From JAJRRS01 sp965230275 (GTDB taxonomy: Bacteria; Planctomycetota; Phycisphaerae; Phycisphaerales; Phycisphaeraceae), in contig CBDDKO010000002.1 in NCBI GenBank assembly GCA_965230275.1, positions 1,860,001 through 1,924,000 on the forward strand: a stretch of DNA of 64,000 nt, written 5' to 3'. This document shows, piece after piece, positions 17,664 through 25,550 of the stretch (positions within the stretch are counted from its first letter, which is position 1; each line of letters starts with the position of its first letter). Position numbers and translations under genes: made by a program. The notes under the pieces are model-generated. The model was given only the letters and a program-made list of their open reading frames with translations. It was not told the origin of the DNA and ran no database searches.

Positions 17664-17803
17664 CTAGGGCGTACTCAATCCAAACGTATCGCCTATGGGT
17701 GGCACATTTTGACCCGAAGGGCAAAATGTGAGTGCAACACACGCTTTGCCGCTTCGCGGACAAAACGCGGCACCCGCTACAGTTGGATTGGGATTGCTCT
17801 AGG
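17664..17803 (+). mobile_element. MITE-like inverted-repeat element, copy A
   Basis: About 140 bp with imperfect ~20-bp terminal inverted repeats: left CTAGGGCGTACTCAATCCAA, right (complement) CTAGAGCAATCCCAATCCAA. It matches the reverse complement of 51405-51546 with only a few differences. Inside are two hairpins: CATTTTGACC-CGAA-GGGCAAAATG and a TTTG...CAAA stem. It has no transposase, and the short open frame it carries looks incidental. No target-site duplication is evident. Confidence 0.7.
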
Positions 17804-17916
17804 AGAAGATAATGCGTAAACATTCCTACACGCACGTAATGGCTGTGGTGACGGCTATGGTGCGCCTAGTCCGCCGGTGATCGCTGCACGGGCGTGAAGG
17901 TTTGAGATAGGTCAAA

Positions 17917-17953
17917 CAAAAAAGCACACGGCATGGATCACCATGTCGTGTGC
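17917..17953 (-). terminator. Rho-independent terminator of the sugar-binding protein gene
   Basis: A 13-bp stem with one mismatch (GCACACGGCATGG / CCATGTCGTGTGC), loop ATCA, followed on the minus strand by TTTTTTG. It lies 24 bases beyond the stop at 17978. Confidence 0.85.
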
Positions 17954-17977
17954 TCTTGTGTGTTGATTCAGGCAGCG

Positions 17978-19090
17978 TTATTCGGCTGGCGCGGCGGCAG
18001 CGGGAGTAGCTTCTTCTGGAGCGGCTTCGGGCGCGGCCTTGGGCGCGGCGGGCGTTTCCTTGCCCAGTTGCTTGTTGAGCTTGGCCTTGAAGGCTTCGAC
18101 GTCGTCCTGGCGGACCGGGAGGACCGCGAAGTACAGCGAACCGCTCAACGGCATCACGGTTTCATCGCCGCGTGCGACACGGGTGAGGATGCGGACCGAC
18201 TGGTAGCCGAACTGGTACGGGTCCTGCACGAGTGTGGCGTGGATGTCGCCGTCGACAATGCCTTGCAGGGTGGCCTCGTGTTCGTCGAACGCGACGAGCT
18301 TGACCTTACCCGCCTTGTCGGCCTCCTTCAGCGCGGTCAGGCACAGCGGCGAGTTGTAGCCGAACATGCCGACCATGCAGCCGAGGTCGGGGTGATCTTC
18401 GAGGGCCTTGACGGGGTTGGCCTTGGCGGCGGCCATATCAAACCCATCGACCTTCGTGCCGAGGATGGTGTATTTGCCCGCGCTCAGCGGCTGATCTACG
18501 GGATCGAAGCCCTTGGGGTTCTCGGTCCGGTCGAGCAGCTCATCGATGAAGCCCTGGCGGCGGAGCCGGGCGTTATCCTGATCGACGCTGCCGATGAAGA
18601 TCATCACCGACCCGCCGTCGGGCATTGCTTCTTTGACCAGCTTTGCGCAGTCCTGCCCGGCCTGATAGTTGTCGGTGCCGATGTAGCACATGCGGTCGGT
18701 ATAGGGCGCGTCGGAGTCGTGGGTCAGCAGCAGCGTCTGCTTGGCGACCTGGTTCAGCAGGGTGGCCTGCTTGCTGGGATCGACGGGGCTGATCGCCACG
18801 CCGGAGACTTCTCGCTCGAGCAGGTCGTGGATGAACTTGTTCTGATCGGTCAGGCCGTCCTTGGGCATCATGATCTCGACGTCGGCGTCGAGCCGCTCGG
18901 CGGCGTCGTGTGCGCCGACCGCGGCGATCTCCCAGAACGCATCGGCGGCGTTCGCGATGAAGACGACCTTCACGGGCGCTTCGGCTGGATTCACCTGATT
19001 GAACCGGCCCAGCCATACCCAGATCGCCGCCGCGGCGACCGCTACGAGTACGACCGACCAAATCCCCTTGCTCGCACCTGAACTTGCCAT
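17978..19090 (-). CDS. Solitary periplasmic sugar-binding protein (RbsB-like, Peripla_BP_4)
   Basis: A 370-residue protein. Residues 10-28 form a hydrophobic helix without a convincing cleavage site or lipobox, so it may stay membrane-anchored. The rest is a type-1 periplasmic binding fold: 'KVVFIANAADAFWEIAAVGAHDAAERLDADVEI', 'GVAISPVDPSK', 'LLTHDSDAP...YIGTDNYQAG', 'GTKVDGFDMAAA', 'LVAFDEHEATLQGIVDGDIHATLVQDPYQFG'. This is the ribose/galactose ABC-transporter family. The last 30 residues are an Ala/Pro/Glu-rich tail. No permease or ATPase gene is adjacent, so it either works with a remote transporter or as a sensor input. It is terminated on its own at 17917. Confidence 0.82.
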   Translation of the reverse strand: MASSGASKGIWSVVLVAVAAAAIWVWLGRFNQVNPAEAPVKVVFIANAADAFWEIAAVGAHDAAERLDADVEIMMPKDGLTDQNKFIHDLLEREVSGVAISPVDPSKQATLLNQVAKQTLLLTHDSDAPYTDRMCYIGTDNYQAGQDCAKLVKEAMPDGGSVMIFIGSVDQDNARLRRQGFIDELLDRTENPKGFDPVDQPLSAGKYTILGTKVDGFDMAAAKANPVKALEDHPDLGCMVGMFGYNSPLCLTALKEADKAGKVKLVAFDEHEATLQGIVDGDIHATLVQDPYQFGYQSVRILTRVARGDETVMPLSGSLYFAVLPVRQDDVEAFKAKLNKQLGKETPAAPKAAPEAAPEEATPAAAAPAE

Positions 19091-19286
19091 TGCCTGGCCT
19101 CCATGATGGGTTTGCGGAATCTTGACGTTTCTACAGATAGGGTCGAATCAAATACACCAACAGTCGCCGCACATCTGCACACGGGACAGTCGTATTCTAA
19201 CTCTACAAATGGCAGCCGGGGGCGGATTATAAAGTGCAAAGCGCATGTAACAGCAGTTTCTTGGGTAACAGTGTTACGCAGATCGG

Positions 19287-20123
19287 TCACACAACGGGCC
19301 GGATCGGAGCGCCGGCGTCGATGAGGAAGCGCTTGGTTTCACCGATCGGGTACTCGCCATAATGGAAAATACTGGCAGCGAGCGCGGCGTCGGCGCGCGT
19401 CTTCTGGAAGACATCGAGCATGTGCTGCGGGCTGCCGCAACCACCGGACGCCACGACCGGCACGTCCACCGCGTCGGCGACGGCCTTGGTGATCTCGATG
19501 TCGTAGCCGTCCTTCGTGCCGTCGGCGTCCATGCTGGTGAGGATGATTTCGCCGGCGCCGAGTTCGACGACGTGCTTGGCGTATTCGAGCGCTTCGAGTC
19601 CCGTGGGCTTTCGGCCGCCGTGGGTATGGACCTCGAAGACGTAGTCTTTATCTGAGGTCAGTGATGTGTCTGCACCAGTCGTCGGCAGCTCGCGCTTCCT
19701 TGATTCGTAATCTTTGCGCGGGACGCGCTTGGGGTCGATGTTGACGACGGTGGCGCATCGGCCGAAGCGCTTGGCGGTCTGCGCGACGATGTCCGGGTCG
19801 ATCACCGCGGCCGTGTTGATGCTTACCTTCTCGGCCCCGGCCTGGATCAATTGCGTGACATCATCGATCGTGCGGATCCCCCCACCGACCGCGAACGGCA
19901 TGAAGCACTGCTCGGCCACACGGCGGACCATGTCCAGCGTGATGTCGCGCCCCTCGTGGCTGGCGGTGATATCCAGGAAGACCAGTTCGTCGGCCCCCTG
20001 CTCGTCGTACGCACGGGCAATCTCGACGGGATCGCCGGCGTCGCGCAGGTTCAGAAAGTTCACGCCCTTCACGACCCGGCCCTCGTGGACATCCAAGCAC
20101 GGAATGATTCGCTTCATCAACAT
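19287..20123 (-). CDS. hisF: Imidazole glycerol phosphate synthase cyclase subunit
   Basis: A 278-residue (beta/alpha)8 barrel. The start MLMKRIIPCLDV matches the family N-terminus with catalytic Asp in CLDV. Other landmarks are 'FLDITASHEGR', 'PFAVGGGIRTIDD', 'VSINTAA', 'VNIDPKR' with the second catalytic Asp, 'THGGRKPTGLEA', 'ILTSMDADGTKDGYD' and 'PVVASGGCGS'. With HisH it makes imidazole glycerol phosphate and AICAR. It is longer than the usual 250-258 residues because about 20 residues (KDYESRKRELPTTGADTSLT and following) are inserted between IDPKR and the HGGRKPTG motif. It is isolated from other his genes. A TATAAT sits nine bases before the ATG. Confidence 0.93.
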   Translation of the reverse strand: MLMKRIIPCLDVHEGRVVKGVNFLNLRDAGDPVEIARAYDEQGADELVFLDITASHEGRDITLDMVRRVAEQCFMPFAVGGGIRTIDDVTQLIQAGAEKVSINTAAVIDPDIVAQTAKRFGRCATVVNIDPKRVPRKDYESRKRELPTTGADTSLTSDKDYVFEVHTHGGRKPTGLEALEYAKHVVELGAGEIILTSMDADGTKDGYDIEITKAVADAVDVPVVASGGCGSPQHMLDVFQKTRADAALAASIFHYGEYPIGETKRFLIDAGAPIRPVV

Positions 20124-20132
20124 AGACCGGGG

Positions 20133-20138
20133 ATTATA
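20133..20138 (-). promoter_or_regulatory. Perfect -10 box of hisF
   Basis: TATAAT on the minus strand, ending nine bases before the hisF ATG at 20123. No good -35 is visible 16-18 bases upstream. If this box is used, the transcript would begin at or within a few bases of the start codon, so hisF mRNA may be leaderless. Confidence 0.45.
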
Positions 20139-20219
20139 ACACCCCCAAGCCCGGTCATGGTCTGAAAGACCTTGGCCGGGGTATCCTATATAGACAATCA
20201 CCCCCCGGGAGCCCACCTC

Positions 20220-21092
20220 ATGAAACGCCACCTCCTGATCCCCCTGCTCACCGCCCTGCTGCTCGCGACGACTGCGCTAGCTGAGGAACGTATCACCCGC
20301 CCCTTCAAAGGCGTGATGCTGCGCGAGGTCAATATCGACCAGCCCCGGCCGTTGGTGATCCGGGTGGCGGAGATCGACCTGAACGCCGACGGCATCCGTA
20401 TCCTCGCGACACCCGGCAACGGCGATCCCAACGGCGACGAGCCCGGCGATCCGAACAACGAAACCACACGCCAGACCACGCTGAACTTCCTTAAAGAAAC
20501 CAAGGCCCAGCTCGCCATCAACGCCACCTTCTTCAAGATGGGCATCGTCGACACCGACAACGTCGGCCTGGTCGTCTCCAACGGCGAACCCGTATCCCCC
20601 TTCCGCGGCGACTGGCCGGCGATCAACTTCGATAAGGACAACCGCCCTTCGATCGTGCACGGCGAACACGACACGTTCAACGTCACCTCACCCGAAGGCG
20701 TGCAGCTATACAACGCCGTCGCCGGCAGCGACCACATCGTGATCGACGGCAAGCCTCTCGAATATCAACCGGACCGCAGCTTCTTCACGACCAAGCACCC
20801 GCGCACCGCGATCGGCTATACCGAAGACAGCAAGCTGCTGTTGATGACCGTGGACGGCCGGCAACCCGGCGTCAGCGAAGGCGTCAGCCTCGACGAACTC
20901 GCCGAGCTGATGATCGAACTGGGCGCGATCGAAGCGTTGAACCTCGACGGCGGCGGCTCCACCACCATGGCCATCGCCGACCCGAAGCCGCGCCTGCTGA
21001 ACACCCCCAGCAGCAAAGATAAGAACGGCGAACACGGCGCGCAACGCCAAAACGCCACCAGCCTGGCGGTGTTCGCGGATCGCACGCAGTAA
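20220..21092 (+). CDS. Secreted phosphodiester glycosidase family protein (NAGPA-like)
   Basis: A 290-residue protein from the ATG at 20220 with a signal peptide (MKRHLLIPLLTALLLATTALA). The mature part has the phosphodiester glycosidase/NAGPA domain landmarks: 'AINATFFKMG', 'PRTAIGYT', 'LLMTVDGRQPG' and 'ALNLDGGGSTTM' near residue 250. Relatives remove N-acetylglucosamine from phosphodiesters; many bacterial members act on cell-wall or exopolysaccharide glycans, but the substrate here is unknown. It is divergent from hisF with 96 bases between, and 37 bases separate it from the lipoprotein gene downstream, so those two may be co-transcribed. Confidence 0.82.
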   Translation: MKRHLLIPLLTALLLATTALAEERITRPFKGVMLREVNIDQPRPLVIRVAEIDLNADGIRILATPGNGDPNGDEPGDPNNETTRQTTLNFLKETKAQLAINATFFKMGIVDTDNVGLVVSNGEPVSPFRGDWPAINFDKDNRPSIVHGEHDTFNVTSPEGVQLYNAVAGSDHIVIDGKPLEYQPDRSFFTTKHPRTAIGYTEDSKLLLMTVDGRQPGVSEGVSLDELAELMIELGAIEALNLDGGGSTTMAIADPKPRLLNTPSSKDKNGEHGAQRQNATSLAVFADRTQ

Positions 21093-21129
21093 TAAACATG
21101 AGTTATCTTAGACTACGAGGCATGACACG

Positions 21130-21636
21130 ATGGCCCGAGATCGCATCACCCCTACGCTACTGCTGCTGATCCTGATCGGCACAATTGCACTACAGGGGTG
21201 CGCCCCTTCTGCCTTCGGGATTACATGGTTCGGCCAGAGAGATTGGCATCAGAGTTCTCTTCAGGTCATACGGATTGTTGACGAAAAGAATGGTCTGACA
21301 ACGGCGGGCTTGGAAAGGTGCATGGGCAAGCCTGATGCACGAATCTCGGGCAAGGCGTTTCTATCAGGCGAGAAGCTGGTCGATGATCATCGGTCCGATG
21401 TTCTGAGGATCGGGCGATACGCGAAATTGATGCACGGCGAAGCATGGCGTGAGAGTACGATCTACATCTACGATGAAAAATACCGCTACCCGTGGCCTGT
21501 TGCGGGTGGTTGGAGGGCGTACCTATTCCAAGCACAAGGCGAGAACGTTATCCGGGGATGGGACACTTACCCGTCATGGATTCCATGGCAGGATGATTAC
21601 TGGGATGACGTTCGCCAGCGGGGAACCGCAGATTAG
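21130..21636 (+). CDS. Small lipoprotein with a BamE/SmpA-like motif
   Basis: A 168-residue protein with a lipoprotein signal ending in the lipobox LQGC (Cys at residue 23). After it, 'GLTTAGLERCMGKPDARISG' resembles the G-(M/L)-x-x-x-x-V/L-x-x-x-x-G-x-P-D element of the BamE/SmpA/OmlA fold. The rest is Trp/Tyr-rich ('YRYPWPVAGGWRAYLFQ'). I cannot name a function. The next gene carries the same motif, so the two may be diverged paralogues or partners in the envelope. Base composition is lower in GC than the neighbours upstream. Confidence 0.6.
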   Translation: MARDRITPTLLLLILIGTIALQGCAPSAFGITWFGQRDWHQSSLQVIRIVDEKNGLTTAGLERCMGKPDARISGKAFLSGEKLVDDHRSDVLRIGRYAKLMHGEAWRESTIYIYDEKYRYPWPVAGGWRAYLFQAQGENVIRGWDTYPSWIPWQDDYWDDVRQRGTAD

Positions 21637-21683
21637 ATTGGTGATATGGGGCTCAATCCAGTCAGTAAACTATGCTTTAATCG

Positions 21684-21980
21684 ATGCGCTCAGTTAATTA
21701 CAAGTCTGCGATTCTCATCTTTGCACTGACCGGGATCATCGTGTCTGGTGTCGCGGTCTATGTTGTGGTTGAGCGTAAGATCACGCGTTTCACCAGTGCC
21801 GTAGGCATGTCGAAAGAAAGCGTAAGGGATATATTCGGCGATCCCGATTGGGTGATACCACCATCCGAGAGCCGTCCCGATGAGGCATGGGTGTATTATG
21901 TCGGGCCGTTTGGCGGTGGTGCATGTTTGCAGTTTAACTCAGATCATGTTGATGAGGTCATCACACGCAAAATGAAGTGA
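21684..21980 (+). CDS. Small membrane-anchored BamE-like protein
   Basis: A 98-residue protein with one N-terminal membrane helix (residues 9-29, AILIFALTGIIVSGVAVYVVV) and a short outer part. That part contains 'GMSKESVRDIFGDPDWV' and then 'EAWVYYVGPFGGGACLQFNSDHVDEV', the order seen in BamE/SmpA-type small domains (glycine-Met-helix, G-x-P, beta hairpin). The N-terminus looks like an uncleaved anchor, not a lipobox. It follows the lipoprotein gene by 47 bases. Function unknown. Confidence 0.55.
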   Translation: MRSVNYKSAILIFALTGIIVSGVAVYVVVERKITRFTSAVGMSKESVRDIFGDPDWVIPPSESRPDEAWVYYVGPFGGGACLQFNSDHVDEVITRKMK

Positions 21981-22018
21981 CTGTCATGAGCGCAACGGGC
22001 CGGCCCGGTATTGACGCC

Positions 22019-22513
22019 CTACAGCTTCAGCAGGTAAGTCCAAGACGTCCCCGACTCGCCGACGTGTTTGAAGCCTAGGGATTCGTAAAGCTTACGGGCG
22101 TGGTTTTGGGGGGCGACGCTTAGGCTGATGGCGGGGTGGTGGTCGGTGCGGGCCTGGTCGATCAGGGTTTGCATCAGGCGTCGGCCGATGCCCTGGCCGC
22201 GGAACTCGCGGCGGAGGCCGATGCCGAGTTCGGGGGTTTGGGGGTTGACGTAGCCATAGGAATGGGAATCGTCGGTGGCGAAGCGGTACCACGCGGCGCC
22301 GACGGGATCGTTGTCGGCCTCGGCGATGGCGCAGCGGTCCATGGTGCCGGTCCGCCAGGTGTCCATGCGGTTGTTGGGGGTGAGGCTGTTTAGGAACTCA
22401 TCGACGTCGGGGAGCGGGCCGGCATGGTTCCAGTGGTAGGCCACGACCATCATCCAGCGCATGAATGCGAGATCGTTGGCGGTGCCGAGCCGGATGGTGA
22501 TGGTTCTTTGCAT
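22019..22513 (-). CDS. GNAT-family N-acetyltransferase
   Basis: A 164-residue protein from the ATG at 22511-22513, within the usual GNAT size. The acetyl-CoA binding motif A is 'LGIGLRREFRGQGIGRRLMQTLI' (Q/R-x-x-G-x-G/A) at about residues 97-119, followed by the C-terminal 'NHARKLYESLGFKHVG', the classical motif B. It would acetylate an amine on a small molecule or protein; the substrate is not readable. It lies beyond the rpsB-tsf terminator and is transcribed separately. Confidence 0.85.
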   Translation of the reverse strand: MQRTITIRLGTANDLAFMRWMMVVAYHWNHAGPLPDVDEFLNSLTPNNRMDTWRTGTMDRCAIAEADNDPVGAAWYRFATDDSHSYGYVNPQTPELGIGLRREFRGQGIGRRLMQTLIDQARTDHHPAISLSVAPQNHARKLYESLGFKHVGESGTSWTYLLKL

Positions 22514-22625
22514 GGGGGGTGGTCCCAAGGGTGAAGGCATAGTTTATGAATTATGGGGTAAAGGTGTGAAGCTAAATAGGACGCGACAAGTCGCGTCGCT
22601 TCATGGAGGGGGGGTATGGGGCGCG

Positions 22626-22653
22626 TAAAATAACCCCGGGCTTCCGCTCGGGG
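22626..22653 (-). terminator. Terminator of the rpsB-tsf operon
   Basis: On the minus strand, CCCCGAGC-GGAA-GCCCGGGG (one mismatch in the stem) is followed by TTATTTT. It lies about 50 bases past the tsf stop. Confidence 0.75.
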
Positions 22654-22706
22654 CTATGGGTGTAACATCAATATTCAATCAAGCGGGGGAGAATCTTCCG
22701 GGGGGG

Positions 22707-23519
22707 TCAGCCGCCGACCTGGTAGCGGGTGAACTGCTTGATCGCGGTGCCCTTGGGGAGCAGGTCCTTGATCTGCTTCTTGTCGTCCTTGACGAACGGC
22801 TGGCGGTTGAGGACGACCGAGTCGAGGTACTTGCGGATCTTGCCTTCGACCATTTTCTCGGCGATCTCTTCGGGCTTGCCGGACTCGATGGCCTGCTGCT
22901 TGGCGATCTCGCGTTCCTTGGCGACGATGTCTTCGGGGACCTGGTCCTCGGTGACGCCCAGGGGCGAGGGGCTGATCGCGGAGACGTGCATGCACAGGTC
23001 CTTGAGCAGTTCGTCGTCGGCGTCACCCTCGGTCTCGAGGAGGACGGCGATCTTGCCGGTGAAGTGGACGTAGGACCCGACCTTGCCGCCCCCGGAAGGT
23101 GCAGCGAAGACCTTGCCGTTGGCGAACTGGACGTTCTCCTTGGTGGTCAGTCGGACCTCATCGATCAGGGCCTGCATATCGTCGGTCTTCTCGACGTCGC
23201 CGGCGTCCTGGCTGAGCGCGAGGTCGGCGACGGCCTGCGTCAGGTTGATGAAGGTTTCGTTGGAGGCGGTGAAGTCGGTCTCGGTGTTGATCTCGACGAT
23301 AGCGCCCTTGCTGCCGTCGGGGGCGACGGCGACAGCGACCTTGCCCTCGGCGGACTCGCGGTCTGAGCGGCCGTCCATCTTGGCCAGGCCCTTGGTGCGC
23401 AACAGGTCGGTTGCGGCTTGGATGTCGCCACCGGCCTCTTCGAGCGCGGCCTTGGATTCCATCATGCCCAGACCCGTCGCCTTGCGAAGGGCCATCACGT
23501 CCTTGGCGGTGATCGCCAT
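22707..23519 (-). CDS. tsf: Elongation factor Ts
   Basis: A 270-residue protein that exchanges GDP for GTP on EF-Tu. The N-terminal UBA-like domain 'MAITAKDVMALRKATGLGMMESKAALEEAGGD' is standard, and the EF-Tu contact motif appears as 'TDFTASNETFINL'. The rest matches the dimerisation domain, ending 'QVGG'. Start at the ATG at 23517-23519; the longer open frame upstream is Pro/Arg-rich and covers the intergenic spacer. It follows rpsB by 82 bases, the conserved bacterial order. It is somewhat shorter than the E. coli protein (283). Confidence 0.96.
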   Translation of the reverse strand: MAITAKDVMALRKATGLGMMESKAALEEAGGDIQAATDLLRTKGLAKMDGRSDRESAEGKVAVAVAPDGSKGAIVEINTETDFTASNETFINLTQAVADLALSQDAGDVEKTDDMQALIDEVRLTTKENVQFANGKVFAAPSGGGKVGSYVHFTGKIAVLLETEGDADDELLKDLCMHVSAISPSPLGVTEDQVPEDIVAKEREIAKQQAIESGKPEEIAEKMVEGKIRKYLDSVVLNRQPFVKDDKKQIKDLLPKGTAIKQFTRYQVGG

Positions 23520-23601
23520 GGTTCTATCTCTCCGTTTATCTAGCGGGTGAAACTGTTGGTTTATCCGCCGGGTGTTCCGCGGCGGCACTGAGTGCTTAGG
23601 G

Positions 23602-24456
23602 TTAGGCTTGTTGGTTTTCGGCGGGCGCGGCGGCGGCGGGCTCGGGGGCCGCATCGCCGGCGGGGGCTTCCGGGGCGCCCGGGGCCGGGTCATCGGCGCG
23701 GTACTGCGAGCGGCTACTGCGCTTGCGCGGGGCCTCGGCGGGTGCGTCGCCGTCCTTGCCTTCGTTCAGGGCGGTGCGGCTGGTCTTGCCTTCCTGCACG
23801 GCGGCGCAGAGGCTGGAGACCACGACTTCGATGGCCCGCATCGCATCGTCGTTACCCGGGATCGGGATGTCGGCGAAGTCGGGGTCGGAATCGGTATCGA
23901 TCAGGCAGACGGTCGGGATGCCCAGCTTGCGGGCTTCCTTGACGGCGTTGAGTTCGTTGTTGACGTCGACGATGACCATGCAACCCGGCAACTTGTTCAT
24001 GTTGCGGATGCCTTCGAGGTTGCGGAGGATCTTGGCCTTCTCGCGGCGGAGCTGTGACTCCATCTTCTTCGAGTAGTTGTCGATCTCGCCGGACTCCTCG
24101 ATGCGTTCGAGCTCTTCGAGGCGCTTAAGGCGTTCGCGGATGGTGCGGAAGTTGGTCAGCGTGCCGCCGAGCCAGCGCTCGGTGACGTAGTGCATGCCGG
24201 TTTCGGTGACGTATTTTTCGATGATGCCGCGAGCCTGGCGTTTGGTGCCTACGAAGAGCACGTCCTTGCCGCCGGCGACGGTCTTGGTGACGAACTTGCG
24301 GGCGAGCAGCAGGCCCTTGATCGTCTCTTTGACATCGATGATGTGGATCTTGTTGCGCTTGCCGAAGATGTACGGGGCCATCTTCGGGTTCCAGTTGGTC
24401 GAGCGGTGGCCGAAGTGGATACCCGCTTCGACGAGGTCTTTAACCAGCGATGCCAT
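23602..24456 (-). CDS. rpsB: 30S ribosomal protein S2
   Basis: A 284-residue protein starting MASLVKDLVEAGIHFGHRST at the ATG at 24454-24456. Family landmarks are 'HFGHRSTNWNPKMAPYIFG', 'VLFVGTKRQA', 'RWLGGTLTNF', and 'CLIDTDSDPDFADIPIPGNDDA'. About 50 residues at the C-terminus are an Ala/Pro/Glu-rich extension not present in E. coli S2. It is the first gene of the rpsB-tsf operon, with a leader of about 280 bases. Confidence 0.97.
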   Translation of the reverse strand: MASLVKDLVEAGIHFGHRSTNWNPKMAPYIFGKRNKIHIIDVKETIKGLLLARKFVTKTVAGGKDVLFVGTKRQARGIIEKYVTETGMHYVTERWLGGTLTNFRTIRERLKRLEELERIEESGEIDNYSKKMESQLRREKAKILRNLEGIRNMNKLPGCMVIVDVNNELNAVKEARKLGIPTVCLIDTDSDPDFADIPIPGNDDAMRAIEVVVSSLCAAVQEGKTSRTALNEGKDGDAPAEAPRKRSSRSQYRADDPAPGAPEAPAGDAAPEPAAAAPAENQQA

Positions 24457-24737
24457 GGTGTTGACTCCTGCGGTTGGGCTTACCAAATCGAGCCCAGCCT
24501 TGCTAACAAAAACGAGGGTGAATAAACCAACCGGACGGGGCCAAACGGACCTCCGCCGGACTATCAAAAGCCGGCATCCTGCCAGCCACTAAAGACTTAT
24601 CCTGATCCGCATCCGCCGACCGGCCCCCGGAGATCGTCCCGGCATCGTTACCGGGGCTCCCCACTTAGGTTACGCCTGGATGGGCCGATCCCCCGATCAC
24701 GGGCGTAAACCACGCCCCTCACGGCAGCTATCCAAGG
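24457..24737 (-). promoter_or_regulatory. rpsB 5' leader, about 280 bases
   Basis: The stretch between the predicted promoter (24744-24771) and the rpsB start has no ORF and several GC-rich inverted repeats, for example GGGGCGTGGTTTACGCCC around 24707-24724 (minus). In other bacteria rpsB is autoregulated by S2 through its leader; whether this one is cannot be told from the sequence. Confidence 0.4.
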
Positions 24738-24743
24738 CCGAGC

Positions 24744-24771
24744 ATTGTACCACGGTGGATTAGCCCTGCAA
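24744..24771 (-). promoter_or_regulatory. Sigma-70-type promoter of rpsB-tsf
   Basis: On the minus strand TTGCAG (24766-24771) and TACAAT (24744-24749) are separated by 16 bases. The only gene downstream in this direction is rpsB. Confidence 0.6.
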
Positions 24772-25550
24772 CCGGGTTGAACATGGGTCTCCCAAGCCAA
24801 GCCTTAACTATGCTCCACTTTCTCCCGCCAAGCAATCTCAGCGTAAGCCCACCCCCACTCTCGCATTAGACACGCATTCGGGCTATCCCTCGTGTACCAC
24901 CTTCGCCATCCCCGCACCAGCGAACCCCGTAGTCCCACTGAATCCTTCACGGGTATCAGTATTGACCAAGCAGGAGTAGCTCCCTCATCCTACGCTCAAC
25001 CTTCTCATGCATACCCCCCGGCCTAGCGACCCCCACGATCAAGATCTCAACCTCAAAGTGTAATATTAACGGTGCGAATGATCAGGGCGGGGCATGTGTG
25101 TCTGATGCAACTCGTTATGGCTATCGCAAGACGCTCACCCTGATTGGATTAACGAAAAACATCTTGACCCTGTGGAAAGAGTCTGGTAGAAGTACAGTTA
25201 ATTGCAGAAGAGCAAGCCGCTCTAATAAAGATACAAATTTCCGGCGACCGGGTTTGGGGGCACATGTAAAAACACATACTGAATCTACCCGTTAGCACAT
25301 TCTTTAGCTGTGTCGCTGTAAGTTTACAGATAGGTATCCCTGATTACCCTGTGTGGCAAATGAAAATCGCTTTTTCAACTTGGCGGCTGAGGTAGCAAAG
25401 TAAATCAGGCAGATCGATCTGGCACGAAAGATAAGTATGAAGTCATGTTTCCGGTTGCGCCCGTCACTCCAACGGGGCGCCGGGGGTTCTCTACATCTTC
25501 CTGCACACACCTGCTGTGGTTGCGCGGGACAAAGAAGAAAGGTTGTTAAG
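24772..25550. other. Non-coding, AT-richer stretch of about 780 bp
   Basis: No gene of credible length, no tRNA and no clear hairpin is seen. A 65-codon open frame with a GTG start at 25098 lacks a ribosome binding site and family resemblance. Base composition becomes visibly less GC-rich from about 25050 on and stays so into the next gene, suggesting DNA of different origin. Confidence 0.4.

Noticed and set aside
17650..17835. 61-codon open frame over the MITE-like element, and a matching one at 51435-51689
   Set aside because: The shared peptide is explained by the repeated DNA; no start signal, and the frame runs through the hairpins.
23520..23693. N-terminal extension of EF-Ts and the similar one of S2 (24457-24567)
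   Set aside because: Both would add unrelated Pro/Arg-rich or leader sequence; the family N-termini begin exactly at the chosen ATGs.
25098..25295. 65-codon open frame in the AT-rich spacer
   Set aside because: GTG start without ribosome binding site, Arg/Lys/Thr-rich with no family or structural signal; most likely chance.
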